The position numbers were made by a program, and so were the translations under genes. The notes beneath the pieces are model-generated. The model searched no databases, was not told the origin of the DNA, and worked only from the letters and a program-made list of their open reading frames with translations. From Bathynomus jamesi (taxonomy: Eukaryota; Arthropoda; Malacostraca; Isopoda; Cirolanidae): a DNA stretch of 64,000 nucleotides. The stretch is from the NCBI GenBank assembly GCA_023014485.1, contig JAJOZX010000937.1:447501-511500 (forward strand). The letters are read 5' to 3'. The first letter of the stretch is position 1, and every line of letters starts with the position of its first letter. Positions 1-9,828 of the stretch are shown piece after piece.

Positions 1-3000
1 GAAGGGTCGAGCAGGAAAGGAATGCACGTATAATCGTATTTGGAATGGATGATCGTCGTAGGACTGTGTATGTTTTTAAAAGCTGTGTGAGAGATCGTAC
101 AAGACCTCTACTTATTTTAGGATTGTCAGGAACATCGTATCTCCCCATCCGTAACATAAGGACTCTTTACGCTAGTTATGATAAAAGTCGAAAATATGGA
201 AGGCATCATGATTTGTGTAAGGGATGTCTCGAGTTTGTGGATGATACAGTGAAACATTGTAAGAATTGCTACATGGTATGTGAGCAGTGTAAAAGCCCCA
301 AATGTGAAAGTCGTGTAGTTGAAACCGACAAGAGGGAATGTAATGTGAGTAGACGTACATTTTTCAATAATAAATGCTTTGAACTCCATAAATCAATTGG
401 CACTTGCAGGAAAATGAGGATTTATAAGTGCGGTATGTTTCACATGATGGATAATTGGGGGAATTTCACACATAAATGTGATGAAATTCACTGTTCTACA
501 TGTCATGAAAAATATAAGGCGGATGGAGTGAAGCATGTATGTTATATGAAACAGGGGCGGATCCAGACATTTCAGTGAGGGGGGTCCAGAGAAAAAAAAG
601 GGCATTCCCTATATAACAAAAAGGGCACAACAGTATATATTTCCTTGAATAATCACTTGGTTCAATGAGCGAGTGCAGTATCAATTTTATTGTTTTATTA
701 GATATCAGTCTTATTCAAATAGACATAATGAAAATCACAATTTCAAATGTCTTGCAAGTTAAATTAATAACTAACAATATTAGATGAAGATGCTACCGTA
801 AGTGATATGGCTGCACCCTCCACAGAGCATGTCTGACCAAACGGACCAGAATATTAATGGCTTATCAGTAAACATACCTACCTGTCTTTTATTTGTAACG
901 GCTGAAAAAAGGGCACCTTAAAATATTGAGGGGGGGTCCGTACCCCGCCGACCCCCCCCCACGCTAGATCCGCCCATGTGAAAGATGCTAAGCCTAAAAC
1001 TAGCCCTTGTATAACCGTGTACAACGATATAGAAACTTACACGAACGCTGAAACCAAAGAGGTTATTCCACATTTACTCGTAACTCAGACTATCTGTAAT
1101 GAGTGCATGGAGATCGAGTGTGATGAGTGTCACAAATGTGGAAAACGGACAAACATTTTTAAAAAGAATGCACGCGACAGCCCTGTAAAACTTTTTGTAT
1201 CCTATATTGTCAAATTAGCGGACAATAATAAAATGACTATATATATTGTTACCCATAACGGAGCAAAATTTGACACACAGTTCCTTTATAAGGAGTTGCT
1301 TGAACACGAGTCGTCTGCGATATTTACAGGTGATCCCTTGAAAAGAGGCAACAAACTAATACAGATGCAGATAAGAGGTAATGTACAGTTTAAAGACACC
1401 CTGCTGTTCACACCTTGTAAATTAGCAAAGCTACCCAAGGTCAAGGGCGTAGCCGCTGAAGTTTCAAAAGGGTATTTCCCTTACACATTCCTCACTAGCG
1501 AAACTTTAAATTACGTAGGACTACCTCCACCCAAACATTACTTTAACTACACCAACATGAGTGATAGTGAGCGTGAAGATTTTGACCGCTACTACAACAG
1601 TTTTAATGAAGCTAGTCCATACAATATAGCTGATGAATGTGAACGTTATTGCGTGAATGATGTGCGCATGCTTAGAGTATGTTTCCAGGCCTTTAGAAGG
1701 ATGTACATAGCCCGTTTCAAATGCGATCCACGGAAGTCGCAACCACGATCGCCTCATTATGTTTTACGGTGTTCAAGAATAACTTCATGCCTAAAGACAT
1801 CTTAGCAGTCATTCACAGAAACAATCCCCGCAGTTATGGGCACAAGGCTATTTACTGGCTCATACACCTACAACAACAGATCGAGGTATACATAAAACAT
1901 ACCGCAACACGGGTGAAGTACCCATTAAGGTGAATGGTCGTGTTTTTTGGGTTGATGTCTAAGTGAGCATCCAACCACTGGTGAGAAGACTATTTCTTTA
2001 ACAGCTGCTGGTGGCATGGATGCCCGCACGCTGTGTGTGCCGTCACAGGAGACCTCCATGGATGATCCCCCGCCGACAGACTCGCATGGACCCGTAACCG
2101 CGATCAACTTATAGGCTCCCAGTTCACTCACAAGATCGTGTGGGAGCATGAGTATGATGCATGGATGGAAACAGATGACCAGTACCGTGAAGAAATAAGG
2201 GTCATCAAACGTTCAATGGTGTTGGACCCCTCAAATGTGGTGACAGGTTGTTTGGAGGGCGTACAAACCCATTCAAGCTATACTTTCCGCCTACGGAGGG
2301 CATGAAACTCCATTACTACGACTTCTGTTCTTTATACTCTTACGTAATGAAGAACAATCTGTACCCCGTAGGTGCGCCTGAAAAACTGGTGGGTCCGACC
2401 ATGCCAACCATCGAGGATTTCTCAACTAACTTGAGTGAGCGCTACTTTGGACTGTCTTTCGTAGACGTGCTCCCCTCTCGCGATTTATGGATGCCGATCT
2501 TACCCGTCGTTATGGATCATAAGCTCATGTTACCCCTGTGCGTGAAGTACGCAGAGGAGAACAACGGTGATTGTAATCATACAACCAACCAGCGTAAGAT
2601 CAGAGGTGTATATACAAGCCCTGAGCTTATTCTAGCTGTTCATCATGGGTACAGAATATTGAAGATACATGAGGTGTGGAGGTTTCAGAAGCTACCCAAC
2701 CTTTTCACACCATATATAAACGCTTTTCTGAAGGATAAGGTAGAAGCATCGGGATATCCGCGAGTTGATACCGAAGATGAAGAAACGGCTTATATTCAGT
2801 GTTAACGTGCCATGAAGGTATACAGATGACCGTTCCCAAATTGTTAAGAATCCTGGCAAGCGCTTTAGTGCAAAGTTGTGTCTAAACAGTCTTTGGGGGA
2901 AATTTGCACAGAATACCGGCAAAGGGAACGTTCATTTGGCACAAAGTTATAGTGAAGTCTGGGATTATGCCAACGCTCCCGATAAAGTGGTTATGGAGAT

Positions 3001-3609
3001 TGTGAATGTGGGTAATACTTACAAATAAAGTACAACACCACCGAACTGGCCACAGATACCTCACGGGTAACAAACATACCTGTAACCAGCTTCACAACAG
3101 CCTACGCCCGTATCAAGCTTTGGGGACTACTACACTCTCTTGGGCAGAGGGTGCTGTACGCTGACACAGATAGCGTGATATTCACAGCGAGGGAGGGTGA
3201 ATACATGTCTGCTATTGGGGAATTCCTCGGAGAGTTAACTGACGAGATCAAGGATAAGTATGGTGATGGTGCATACGCAGACTCATTTGTATCAACAGTG
3301 CTAAAAACCTATGGGGTACGGGTGAGGGTGAGGGATGATATGAAATATATCGTGAAGGCTAAGGGCATCACGCTTAACCATGCGAAACGACAAGTCGTTA
3401 ACTTTGACTCGTTGAAGGATCTAGTGTGCTTGGAAGATGAGGGCGACCAGCCACCCGACCTGACTGTGGGAACCCACAACTTTCGGGTGCAGAAACTGGG
3501 GTGTGTGAAGGAACTTATGGGCACGAAGGTATGCCGTAACACCTATAGGAAACGTTACCAGGTGCATGGTACCTACGATACCATACCCTTTGGATACCTT
3601 AATCCTTGA
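1..3609 (+). pseudogene. POLB: Polinton protein-primed DNA polymerase B, degraded copy A
   Basis: A relic of the family-B DNA polymerase that would replicate the element from a protein primer. It starts inside the Cys-rich N-terminal region (Cys/His pairs at about 215-480). A 427-bp MITE interrupts it at 552-978, after which the exonuclease I motif DIET (about 1,027), exonuclease II HNGAKFD (about 1,255) and the palm motif YADTDSVIF (3,153-3,179) can still be read. Frameshifts or stops occur near 1,740, 1,890-1,960, 2,220, 2,800 and 3,025. Compared with copy B it begins about 330 residues into the protein because of the window edge. It is clearly non-functional. Identity is certain from the polymerase motifs and from alignment with copies B and C. 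Confidence 0.93.
552..978. mobile_element. 427-bp MITE inserted in POLB-A
   Basis: An insertion absent from the same point in copies B and C. The ends read CAGGGGCGGATC and GATCCGCCCATG, a 12-bp inverted repeat with one mismatch, and the insert is flanked by a 5-bp direct repeat TGAAA (547-551 and 979-983). No coding capacity is seen; C- and G-runs lie near the right end (about 928-960). The termini resemble hAT-type MITEs, but a 5-bp rather than 8-bp duplication is odd, so the superfamily is left open. Confidence 0.8.
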
Positions 3610-3617
3610 TTGTATTT

Positions 3618-3701
<84 letters not shown>
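3618..3701. repeat. (CA)n/(TA)n microsatellite
   Basis: A compound dinucleotide tract, CA repeats running into TA repeats, directly downstream of the POLB-A stop. Copy B has AT-rich repeats and a (GT)n tract in the same interval, so this spacer is repeat-prone in the family. Confidence 0.95.
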
Positions 3702-3705
<4 letters not shown>

Positions 3706-3792
3706 ATTTTTAATGATATGCTTATTTATTACGTATATTTGCTTCAGTTAAGGTTTCATTTCTCCTTTGCCTGCGTGCGTGTGTACATTCCT

Positions 3793-3803
3793 AAGCTCCG
3801 CCC
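3793..3803 (+). promoter_or_regulatory. GC-rich promoter element AAGCTCCGCCC (copy A)
   Basis: The 11-mer AAGCTCCGCCC lies upstream of the relic 196-aa gene. The same 11-mer occurs upstream of the intact 196-aa gene (21,418) and, inverted, in the left-arm promoters (10,296 and 54,503). Its role as a promoter element is inferred from this recurrence. Confidence 0.5.
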
Positions 3804-3837
3804 ACTGTAAGATCAGTCACGTGACTCCTGCCACTAC

Positions 3838-4410
3838 ATGAGCATATTGCGTGTTTAACGTTTATGAATTGGTATTCGGCAAAGTGTGAAGATGTGGTGG
3901 ATACTGAAAGCCTCCCTATTCCGCCCTCCTTTGATACTTTTAAGGCTACATTGAACCGTGCGAAGGACCAAGAGGCATAAATACTCTACGGCTATTCTGG
4001 CGAGGGCATTGTAGGATTTCGTAGTACAAGCGATGTATTGAAGTATGTTGTAGACCTAACCTTTATAAAAGCTCACATATACCGCGAAGTAGAAGAAACA
4101 ACACGTTCAAAAGATAAGCAACGGTTATGGTTAGTGGGTCTTGTTGATGAGTGGTATGACAAGCGATATTATGTCATGTTACATCATACCGAGTACTCGT
4201 ACCCTACGGTTGAGAATGTAAATCTTGTCATCATGGAGAATCTTAAGTATTTTTACCACTATATTAATATATATATCATGACGAGGTTTGTAGTGAGGTT
4301 GTGGCTAAAGGCCTGTGCGAGTTTTTAACGGACTTTAGAGACGAGTATCGTCTGCTAAGCAAAAAGGAAAAATATGGGCATATGTTTCTCTTAAATGGTG
4401 CACCGGATTG
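3838..4410 (+). pseudogene. Relic of the 196-aa Polinton orphan gene, copy A
   Basis: Similar to the intact gene at 21,535-22,125, but the initiator ATG is lost and the frame is broken near 3,980 and in the AT-rich stretch around 4,265-4,280. The central block (4,038-4,250) still encodes matching residues such as the RYYVMLHH motif. The function is unknown, as for the intact copy. It lies between the degraded POLB and the degraded 237-aa gene, preserving the family gene order. Confidence 0.85.
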
Positions 4411-4683
4411 AGAATAAGATGTGTTTAGTTCGTGAAAATGAACGAAAATAACTGGTGCGCATTCCGATGAAACAGTAAAACTGGTATTGCTTCATGTAGC
4501 GAAAAAATTCTGATTGCCCAGTATAATGGGGCACAAGTATTCACACGACTCTTTCATGTTGGAACAAACCCGTACACGTTTCACCCGTGTGACTCACTCC
4601 TCCACACCTGTTCCCCGAGCTAAAGAGCGCACCGGTTGCTCATAGTCATTTCAGAGCTTGAACTGACTGGACGTGCAAATACG

Positions 4684-4773
4684 ATGGAATTTCCTTTGAG
4701 AAGCATTCTCAATGCCGCGTACGATGTGTCCGTGACGAAGTCATTGCGGATGTTCAGGCGTGAAACCGGCATT
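4684..4773 (+). pseudogene. 5' piece of the 237-aa orphan gene, split by Polinton-B
   Basis: The first 30 codons of the orphan gene, starting at ATG 4,684 and matching the start of the intact gene at 22,369. The reading frame is cut at 4,773, where Polinton-B begins, and the rest of the gene is found 19.75 kb away at 24,533. This split is the strongest proof that Polinton-B is a later insertion. The product is unknown. Confidence 0.92.
4768..4773. repeat. Left target-site duplication of Polinton-B (GGCATT)
   Basis: A six-base sequence immediately before the AGTAGTATAG terminus, repeated with one mismatch (GGCATC) immediately after the opposite terminus at 24,527-24,532. Six-base duplications are the known hallmark of Polinton integration. 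Confidence 0.9.
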
Positions 4774-5200
4774 AGTAGTATAGCCGCAAAAGGGGAGAGT
4801 GCAAAAATGTTGCAAGTGATGACGTAATGTTGCAAAGGGGGGTGGGGTTGTCGCAAAGGGGGTGGGGTTGTTGCAAATGGGGGTGGGGGTTGTTGTAAAG
4901 GGGGTGGGGGTTGTTGCAAAGGGGGTGGGGTTGTTGCAGGGGGGTGGGGGTGTTGCAAAAAAAAAAAAAAGAGTACTGGCCTTTGTTGCCAACCGGGGTT
5001 GCAAGGGGCATGCAACTTGGGGGCCTCCCCCAAGCTATTCCCCCCAAACGGCCAGAAAGAAGGAGGAGAGAAAGGAGGAGAGAAAGGAGGAGAGGTGTTC
5101 ACCTGGCAGGAGCCAAGTGCATATTAAGATTTCAGCCGAGTAGGCGTTGTTTTATAGGCTCCTAATCAGCCAGAATCAGCCAGTTGGCTGAGCCAAGGGG
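4774..5200 (+). repeat. Left terminal inverted repeat of Polinton-B
   Basis: The reverse complement of this segment is found, diverged, at 24,160-24,526. From the tip inward it holds a unique 40 bases, a bZIP-like site TGACGTAA (4,820-4,827), then about seven copies of a G-rich unit of about 20 bp (TTGTTGCAAAGGGGGTGGGG type, 4,830-4,960), an A-run, and a conserved block ending in TAGGCTCCTAATCAGCCAG. The same repeat starts copy C at 50,720. Confidence 0.9.
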
Positions 5201-5204
5201 GGAG

Positions 5205-5285
5205 GGGTACACCTGAAGGAAAGAGAGACACCTGAAGGAGAGAGACACCTGAAGAAGAGAGAGACACCTGAAGGAGAGAGAGGAG
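5205..5285 (+). repeat. Short tandem repeat, GACACCTGAAGGAGAGA type
   Basis: Four imperfect head-to-tail copies of a unit of about 17-19 bp just inside the left terminal repeat. Copy C has three units at 51,124-51,182, so copy number has changed between elements. No function is apparent. Confidence 0.85.
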
Positions 5286-5743
5286 TTCTCCCCCAAGTTA
5301 TTTTCGTTTTCCTAACCTAAGAGGCCTCTAAGGGGTTTTACCAAAGGGCCTGAAAGAGAAGGACCAGAGGTCCTTGCTCGGTTGGGAGCCGAGCATGAAT
5401 GATTCTTTCATCAACTTCTCGGTCTTTTATAAGCCTCTATTCTGGCTGAGTTGCCAGATAGCGCAATGTGTTCAGTTGCCAGATAGCGCCATGTGTCCCA
5501 GAAATCCATATATTAATCATCCATTGTGTACCACAATTGAATCCAATTAAATTCTGTTTATTAAATAAATAATTTTACACACTCAACCTTTATTATTATG
5601 GAATTGCATACCTTTCCAGTTTTTTTTGCAATGATCGGATTGCTCTTGCTAGATATATATTATTATGCTTATATATATATATATATATATACATTCTTTT
5701 AAACATCTTATGTTAGGTATATGTAAATATATATATATATATA
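5286..5743. other. Left-arm non-coding DNA of Polinton-B
   Basis: No gene seen. It contains two copies of a GTTGCCAGATAGCGCMATGT-type motif (about 5,452-5,492) that also recurs, inverted, just inside the right terminal repeat (about 24,030-24,160), followed by AT-rich DNA with (TA)n runs. It is nearly identical to copy C at about 51,183-51,650. Confidence 0.7.
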
Positions 5744-6646
5744 CAGGGCGTCCCAAAAAAATGTATACACACTTTAAATACTTATAAAGGCAGTTTATTA
5801 AAATACATTTCATTTTCAAAATGTAATAGAATCTACAGACATTATTTAATTGTTTTGTCAACGCCTGTTTTCAAACTGACGTCCGTTCTGGTCCAGGCAC
5901 TGCTGATAACGCGAAGCAATGGAATCGCAAACATCACGAAACATTTCGTTTGGTATTTGTGTGCATTCTCGTTCAATGGCTGCTCTCAATTCAGCGACTG
6001 TTGCAGGTTTTATAGCGTAGACTTTGTCTTTTAAGTATCGCCATAAAAAAAGTCTAGTGGTGTGAGGTCTGGTGAACGCGGAGGGTATTCTACGAAACCC
6101 CTTCGTCCAATCCACATCCACATCGTGCCAAGTACCACTCGCAATACTCCACTCTTCGGTCCGGATCATCTTCATTAATAGCATGGACTAATCTTGGAAT
6201 GTAACTTTTCCATTGACAGCGCTTCAAAATGCGTTGGACAGACGATTCTGAAATTCCTACCTCACGACTCGCTTGCCGCACAGATTTTCTTGGACTTTGG
6301 TGATACGTTTCCAGTACTCTTTCTTGCTTTGTGGGGCTTGTCGATGTCCGTGGTCTTCCGGAACGCTTCTTGTGGACATTCTGAACAGTTCCATCGGCTT
6401 CAAACTTATCTCTAATTCGAGTGATGGTAAGTCGCGTTGGTGGATCTGTTTGAAACTCCCTCCTAAACTGTCTTTGCACTTCAACTGCGTTTTCACACTT
6501 CCAGTAGCATTTTAGAATGAATTTCCTTTGTTCAAAGCTTAGTCTGACTGCCATTATTAATTCTAATGGGTTTAACTTGGAAAGAAAGAAACATCAATTG
6601 AGCTATCAGCTGTTAAAGTGTGTATACATTTTTTTGGGACGCCCTG
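5744..6646 (-). mobile_element. Tc1/mariner element, internally deleted (903 bp)
   Basis: Perfect TA-flanked insertion with inverted ends CAGGGCGTCCC...GGGACGCCCTG, extending about 30 bp each side (ACACACTTTAA inner part). It is absent from the same position in Polinton-C, where the surrounding (TA)n tract is uninterrupted. It encodes a transposase lacking its catalytic centre. Confidence 0.93.
5858..6554 (-). pseudogene. Tc1/mariner transposase, DDE core deleted
   Basis: The start (ATG at 6,554) encodes a paired-like helix-turn-helix DNA-binding region: a first HTH within residues 1-60, a GRPRTS linker near residue 65, then a second HTH with the [12 protein letters not shown] motif near residue 100. 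After about 150 residues the frame changes and the sequence jumps to the transposase C-terminus (LFLWRYLKDKVY motif, 5,990-6,080). The two catalytic Asp motifs that should lie between are missing. The protein could perhaps bind ends but cannot catalyse transposition. A deletion of roughly 400-500 bp is inferred from the intact-length family plan and from the core retained by the relative at 25,780. Confidence 0.9.
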
Positions 6647-6648
6647 TA

Positions 6649-6899
6649 TATATATATTATTTATTTTTCATATTATAACATTTAATTTTAGTTTAACGTT
6701 TAGAAGCAAATTTAACATTAACTTGGACTTCATTGAACTTGAAGTTAAACTTTTCGAAACAAATAACATAGTTAACCACACATAATTCAACATAGAAAAC
6801 TTAATAATAGAAAATAATTAATTTTATGGTTAACTAGTTTATTTCGACATAAGTTTACTATAATTATATATATACAGTCTTTTAAACAGCTTATGATAC

Positions 6900-6930
<31 letters not shown>

Positions 6931-6931
6931 T
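6649..6931. other. AT-rich left-arm DNA of Polinton-B
   Basis: Non-coding, AT-rich, with (TA)n tracts at both edges. It continues the sequence that flanks the mariner insertion and matches copy C at about 51,693-51,959 almost base for base. No gene seen. Confidence 0.6.
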
Positions 6932-7059
6932 CTGAACTCTTTCAGCTAAAGAAGCCTTATGTATAGAATTGGTTGTGTAATAGCTGATATTAAACTCTTT
7001 CAACATGTTCTGAAAAGCACGGCGTATAAATTCCTTCCCCATATCCGTACAAAAATAGC
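6932..7059 (-). repeat. Integrase-gene fragment in the left arm, copy 1 (B)
   Basis: These 128 bases are nearly identical to the integrase gene at 14,660-14,787, same strand, differing at only a few positions. They encode the stretch from the second catalytic Asp region (MGKEF) to the catalytic Glu region (SLAERVQ). The fragment is bounded on both sides by (TA)n tracts. It is also present in copy C (51,960-52,087), so it predates the B/C split. Confidence 0.93.
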
Positions 7060-7201
7060 TATATATATATATATATATTAGTGTTTCACTATAGATGTAT
7101 AGATGTATATAGGGTTTTACAATAGATGTATATAGTGTTTAACGATTAGAATCAAATATAACATTAACTTGAACTTCATTAAACTTAGTTAAACTTTTCC
7201 A

Positions 7202-7256
7202 ATGTTCTGAAAAGCACGGCTTATAATTTCCTTCCCCATATCCGTACAAAAATGGC
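7202..7256 (-). repeat. Integrase-gene fragment in the left arm, copy 2 (B)
   Basis: A second, shorter fragment (55 bases) of the same integrase segment, same strand, about 140 bp from the first and bounded by unrelated sequence. It matches the part covering the second catalytic Asp. The copy C equivalent is at 52,233-52,287. Confidence 0.88.
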
Positions 7257-7623
7257 ACTTCAAGACATTATTGTAGAGAAATAAGGTAACACAAGTACTA
7301 CAAGAAATAAATAAAAGAAGTACCCACAAACAAATCTGTAGTGAAACAAAAAAAAAAAGGCAAAACAGGCCGCGTGACCCTGAACATTTTAATGAGAAAG
7401 AAATGTACTTTAATATTATGTTTATTAAATTCTCCTAAAATAATTATATAAGACCGAAGTAATGGTCTGACGTTGGGGTGAATCCAATTAAATTCTGTTT
7501 ATCAAATAAATAATTTTACACACTCAATTTTCATTATAAACATTCGAATATCAGTGGGGAAAAACGAACGGAAATGAAAATTTATGAAACAATTCAAAAC
7601 AGACGATCGTCATTCCCCAACCC

Positions 7624-7625
<2 letters not shown>
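7257..7625. other. Left-arm non-coding DNA of Polinton-B
   Basis: AT-rich DNA without an ORF of interest. A segment reading AATCCAATTAAATTCTGTTTAT followed by CACACTCAA-type sequence occurs both here (7,480-7,530) and at 5,538-5,588, a short internal direct repeat also kept in copy C. Confidence 0.6.

Positions 7626-7698
<73 letters not shown>
7626..7698. repeat. (TA)n microsatellite
   Basis: A long TA dinucleotide tract into which the pogo/Tigger element inserted; copy C has the uninterrupted tract at about 52,654-52,700. Confidence 0.95.
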
Positions 7699-7701
<3 letters not shown>

Positions 7702-7765
7702 TCGATGATCGATATAAGCACGTTCTCGGGACCAGCACAAAATGTGCTTATATAGGTCATTGTGC

Positions 7766-8818
7766 TTATATGGATAAGACCCTTTTTAAGAAGCATTTAT
7801 TCTCGTCCAACTTTATTAACCATTCTGTGAATATACCTCGAGTCATCCAGGCTGCAGAATTCGATTCATATTGTACTAGAAGTTTGTCATTCTTGTTCTT
7901 CATACACCTTGGATTTCGGCTCTTGCCGATCACTAGCAGAGCTAGTTTTTCAGTGCCAGTCATGTTCGACGCCAACAAACAGTTAGTCTTTCCCTCCTTC
8001 TTTTTCCTCCGCTGACTACTTCATCCTTTCTGGCCAGTGTACCGTCCGGAGTGGCTCTAAAATACAGTCCTGTCTCGTCAGCATTGAAAATTGGGTGCTA
8101 CTTTAGTATGCGGTCTACCTACGATTCGGCGGTCTACCTTTTAATTATAGTTTCTTATCTTGTCTACTAATTGCTTGTTTACATCCCAATATCAATCGCC
8201 CTTGACGATTGGTTAGGTTTAGTCATTATATTTTCGTTAGTTTTAACGAAAATATCATGACTAAACCTAACCATTCGTCGGTAGACCGCATACTAAAGTA
8301 GCACCGAAAATTGCCTCCTCTGGATAACGTCGCAGAAGCTCTGGCCAAACAGTCTTCTTCCATTCGTTGGACCCAGATAAATCAGCATCCGCCTTTTCGC
8401 CATGTTCTCGTTTGTAGACAATATTGAATCTCTTTTGGAACTTTTGTAGCCAACCGGAAGTAAAGGTGTTTGAAGGAAGATCTTCGGAACCATCATAGAT
8501 TTCTTGAACTAAAGCCTTAACTTTCTCTATTAAAAGAGGCCCAGAGAGCTCTGCCTTTTTCTCCCTCGTGACAACAAACCATTCGTACAGTCGCTGCCCC
8601 AGATCTGGCAACACTCCTTCCCGCTTTCTCTTTCGCGAAAGATTTCCATTTTCCAACCTGAGTATGTTTAACTCCACTTCGTTTCGCAACCATCGGCTAA
8701 CAATCGTATGATCAATGTTGAATTTACGTGCAACATCAGCTTTCTTTTCACCGTTATGAACCGCCTGAATAACCTTTAGTTTGAATTCTAATGTAAAACT
8801 TTTGCGTTTTGAAGCCAT
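7766..8818 (-). pseudogene. pogo/Tigger transposase, truncated and interrupted
   Basis: From ATG 8,818 the product opens with a pipsqueak/CENP-B N-terminal HTH (KRKSFTLEFKLKVIQ, then VARKFNIDHTIVSRW) and a second CENP-B-type DNA-binding domain (LYEWF..., SGWLQKFQKRFNI). A 212-bp MITE plus its 8-bp duplication interrupts it at 8,094-8,313. Beyond it the first catalytic segment (NADETGLYF) is readable in 8,005-8,093. After a frameshift near 7,980 the MTGTEKLALLVIGKSRNPRC motif follows. The reading runs straight into the element end at about 7,766, so the remaining catalytic half is deleted. The element is therefore non-autonomous. Confidence 0.92.
8094..8305. mobile_element. 212-bp MITE with perfect 26-bp TIRs and 8-bp TSD
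   Basis: Termini GGTGCTACTTTAGTATGCGG... and its exact reverse complement give 26-bp perfect inverted repeats (8,094-8,119; 8,280-8,305). The 8-bp target duplication GAAAATTG lies at 8,086-8,093 and 8,306-8,313. A second internal palindrome (about 8,210-8,272) makes it a strong hairpin former. The 8-bp duplication with GG ends fits Merlin-like or hAT-like families; I cannot decide which. Confidence 0.93.
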
Positions 8819-9326
8819 AATGAACTGTGAGCACAACCAGCCTAATTAACGGAATAATACGCATGTCATGGTGTCGCGTATATATAGGTAGTTTCCACCA
8901 ATCAGCATCTTCCACGTGTATGTGTTTTCCACCAATCAGCATCTTCCACGTCCGTGCTTATAGCGAGTTCGTGCTTATAAAGATTATTCCTATTAAAATA
9001 TATATGGAAATTTTTGGGACCGCACGATTAAGTGCTTATATAGATTATGTGCTTATATCGAACGTGCTTATACCGCTCATCGACTGTATATATATATAAT
9101 ATCTAAGTTGTATCGAGATGAAAATTTATGAAACACACGAGCCTCATTCCATGCGAAAAAAATTGAAACAATATGAAAATTTACGAAACAATTCAATTAA
9201 AAGTTGAAATTATCCAAAATACAATCCGCTAGAGGAAAGGAATTCCGAGAATCTGCCCAACTCCATTGACCATAATGACCTTTCTCCTAGACAGCTTGAA
9301 CAAAACCTCTCTCGACTCCTTTTCTT

Positions 9327-9721
<395 letters not shown>

Positions 9722-9730
9722 TTGCCATTG

Positions 9731-9828
9731 TGTTCGAACACAATTGTTCGAGCACAATTGTTCGAAAACCATAGTTCGAAAAACAGTTGTTCGAAGCAGC
9801 AATTATTCGACGTTATAATTGTTCGAAT
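9731..9828. repeat. Cluster of seven TTCGA-type sites
   Basis: Seven near-regular occurrences of an AATTGTTCGA-like motif within 98 bp, several as the palindrome TTCGAA. The same array is conserved at 53,046-53,143 in copy C while the DNA around it is rearranged. It may be a protein-binding array; function unknown. Confidence 0.75.

Larger units (their letters stand above)
1..4773 (+). mobile_element. Polinton-A (older copy), visible left part
   Basis: This is the left visible portion of a degraded Polinton/Maverick. It holds the POLB C-terminal two thirds, a relic of the 196-aa orphan gene and the first 30 codons of the 237-aa orphan gene, in the same order and orientation as in the nested copy at 16.9-23.4 kb. 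It stops abruptly at 4,773, where a younger Polinton is inserted, and resumes at 24,527. The capsid/integrase half lies left of the window. Many frameshifts and one MITE insertion show it is inactive. The assignment is by direct comparison with the other two copies in the window. Confidence 0.93.
7699..9086 (-). mobile_element. pogo/Tigger element with a nested MITE (1,388 bp)
   Basis: Ends CAGTCGATGATCGATATAAGC and GCTTATACCGCTCATCGACTG form about 24-bp inverted repeats flanked by TA, as expected for the pogo branch of Tc1/mariner. Several further GTGCTTATA motifs lie inside each end. It encodes a truncated CENP-B-type transposase on the minus strand and is absent from Polinton-C. Confidence 0.92.

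Noticed and set aside
3610..3810. ORFs of alternating Tyr/Ile in (TA)n tracts (also near 7.6, 9.5, 26.7 and 47.9 kb)
   Set aside because: Translations of dinucleotide repeats; no conserved or non-repetitive coding content.
4862..5165. Gly/Val-rich or Pro/Thr-rich ORFs in the G-rich terminal repeats (also 24.2-24.5 and 50.7-51.0 kb)
   Set aside because: They follow the nucleotide repeat in every frame and change with unit number, so they are not genes.
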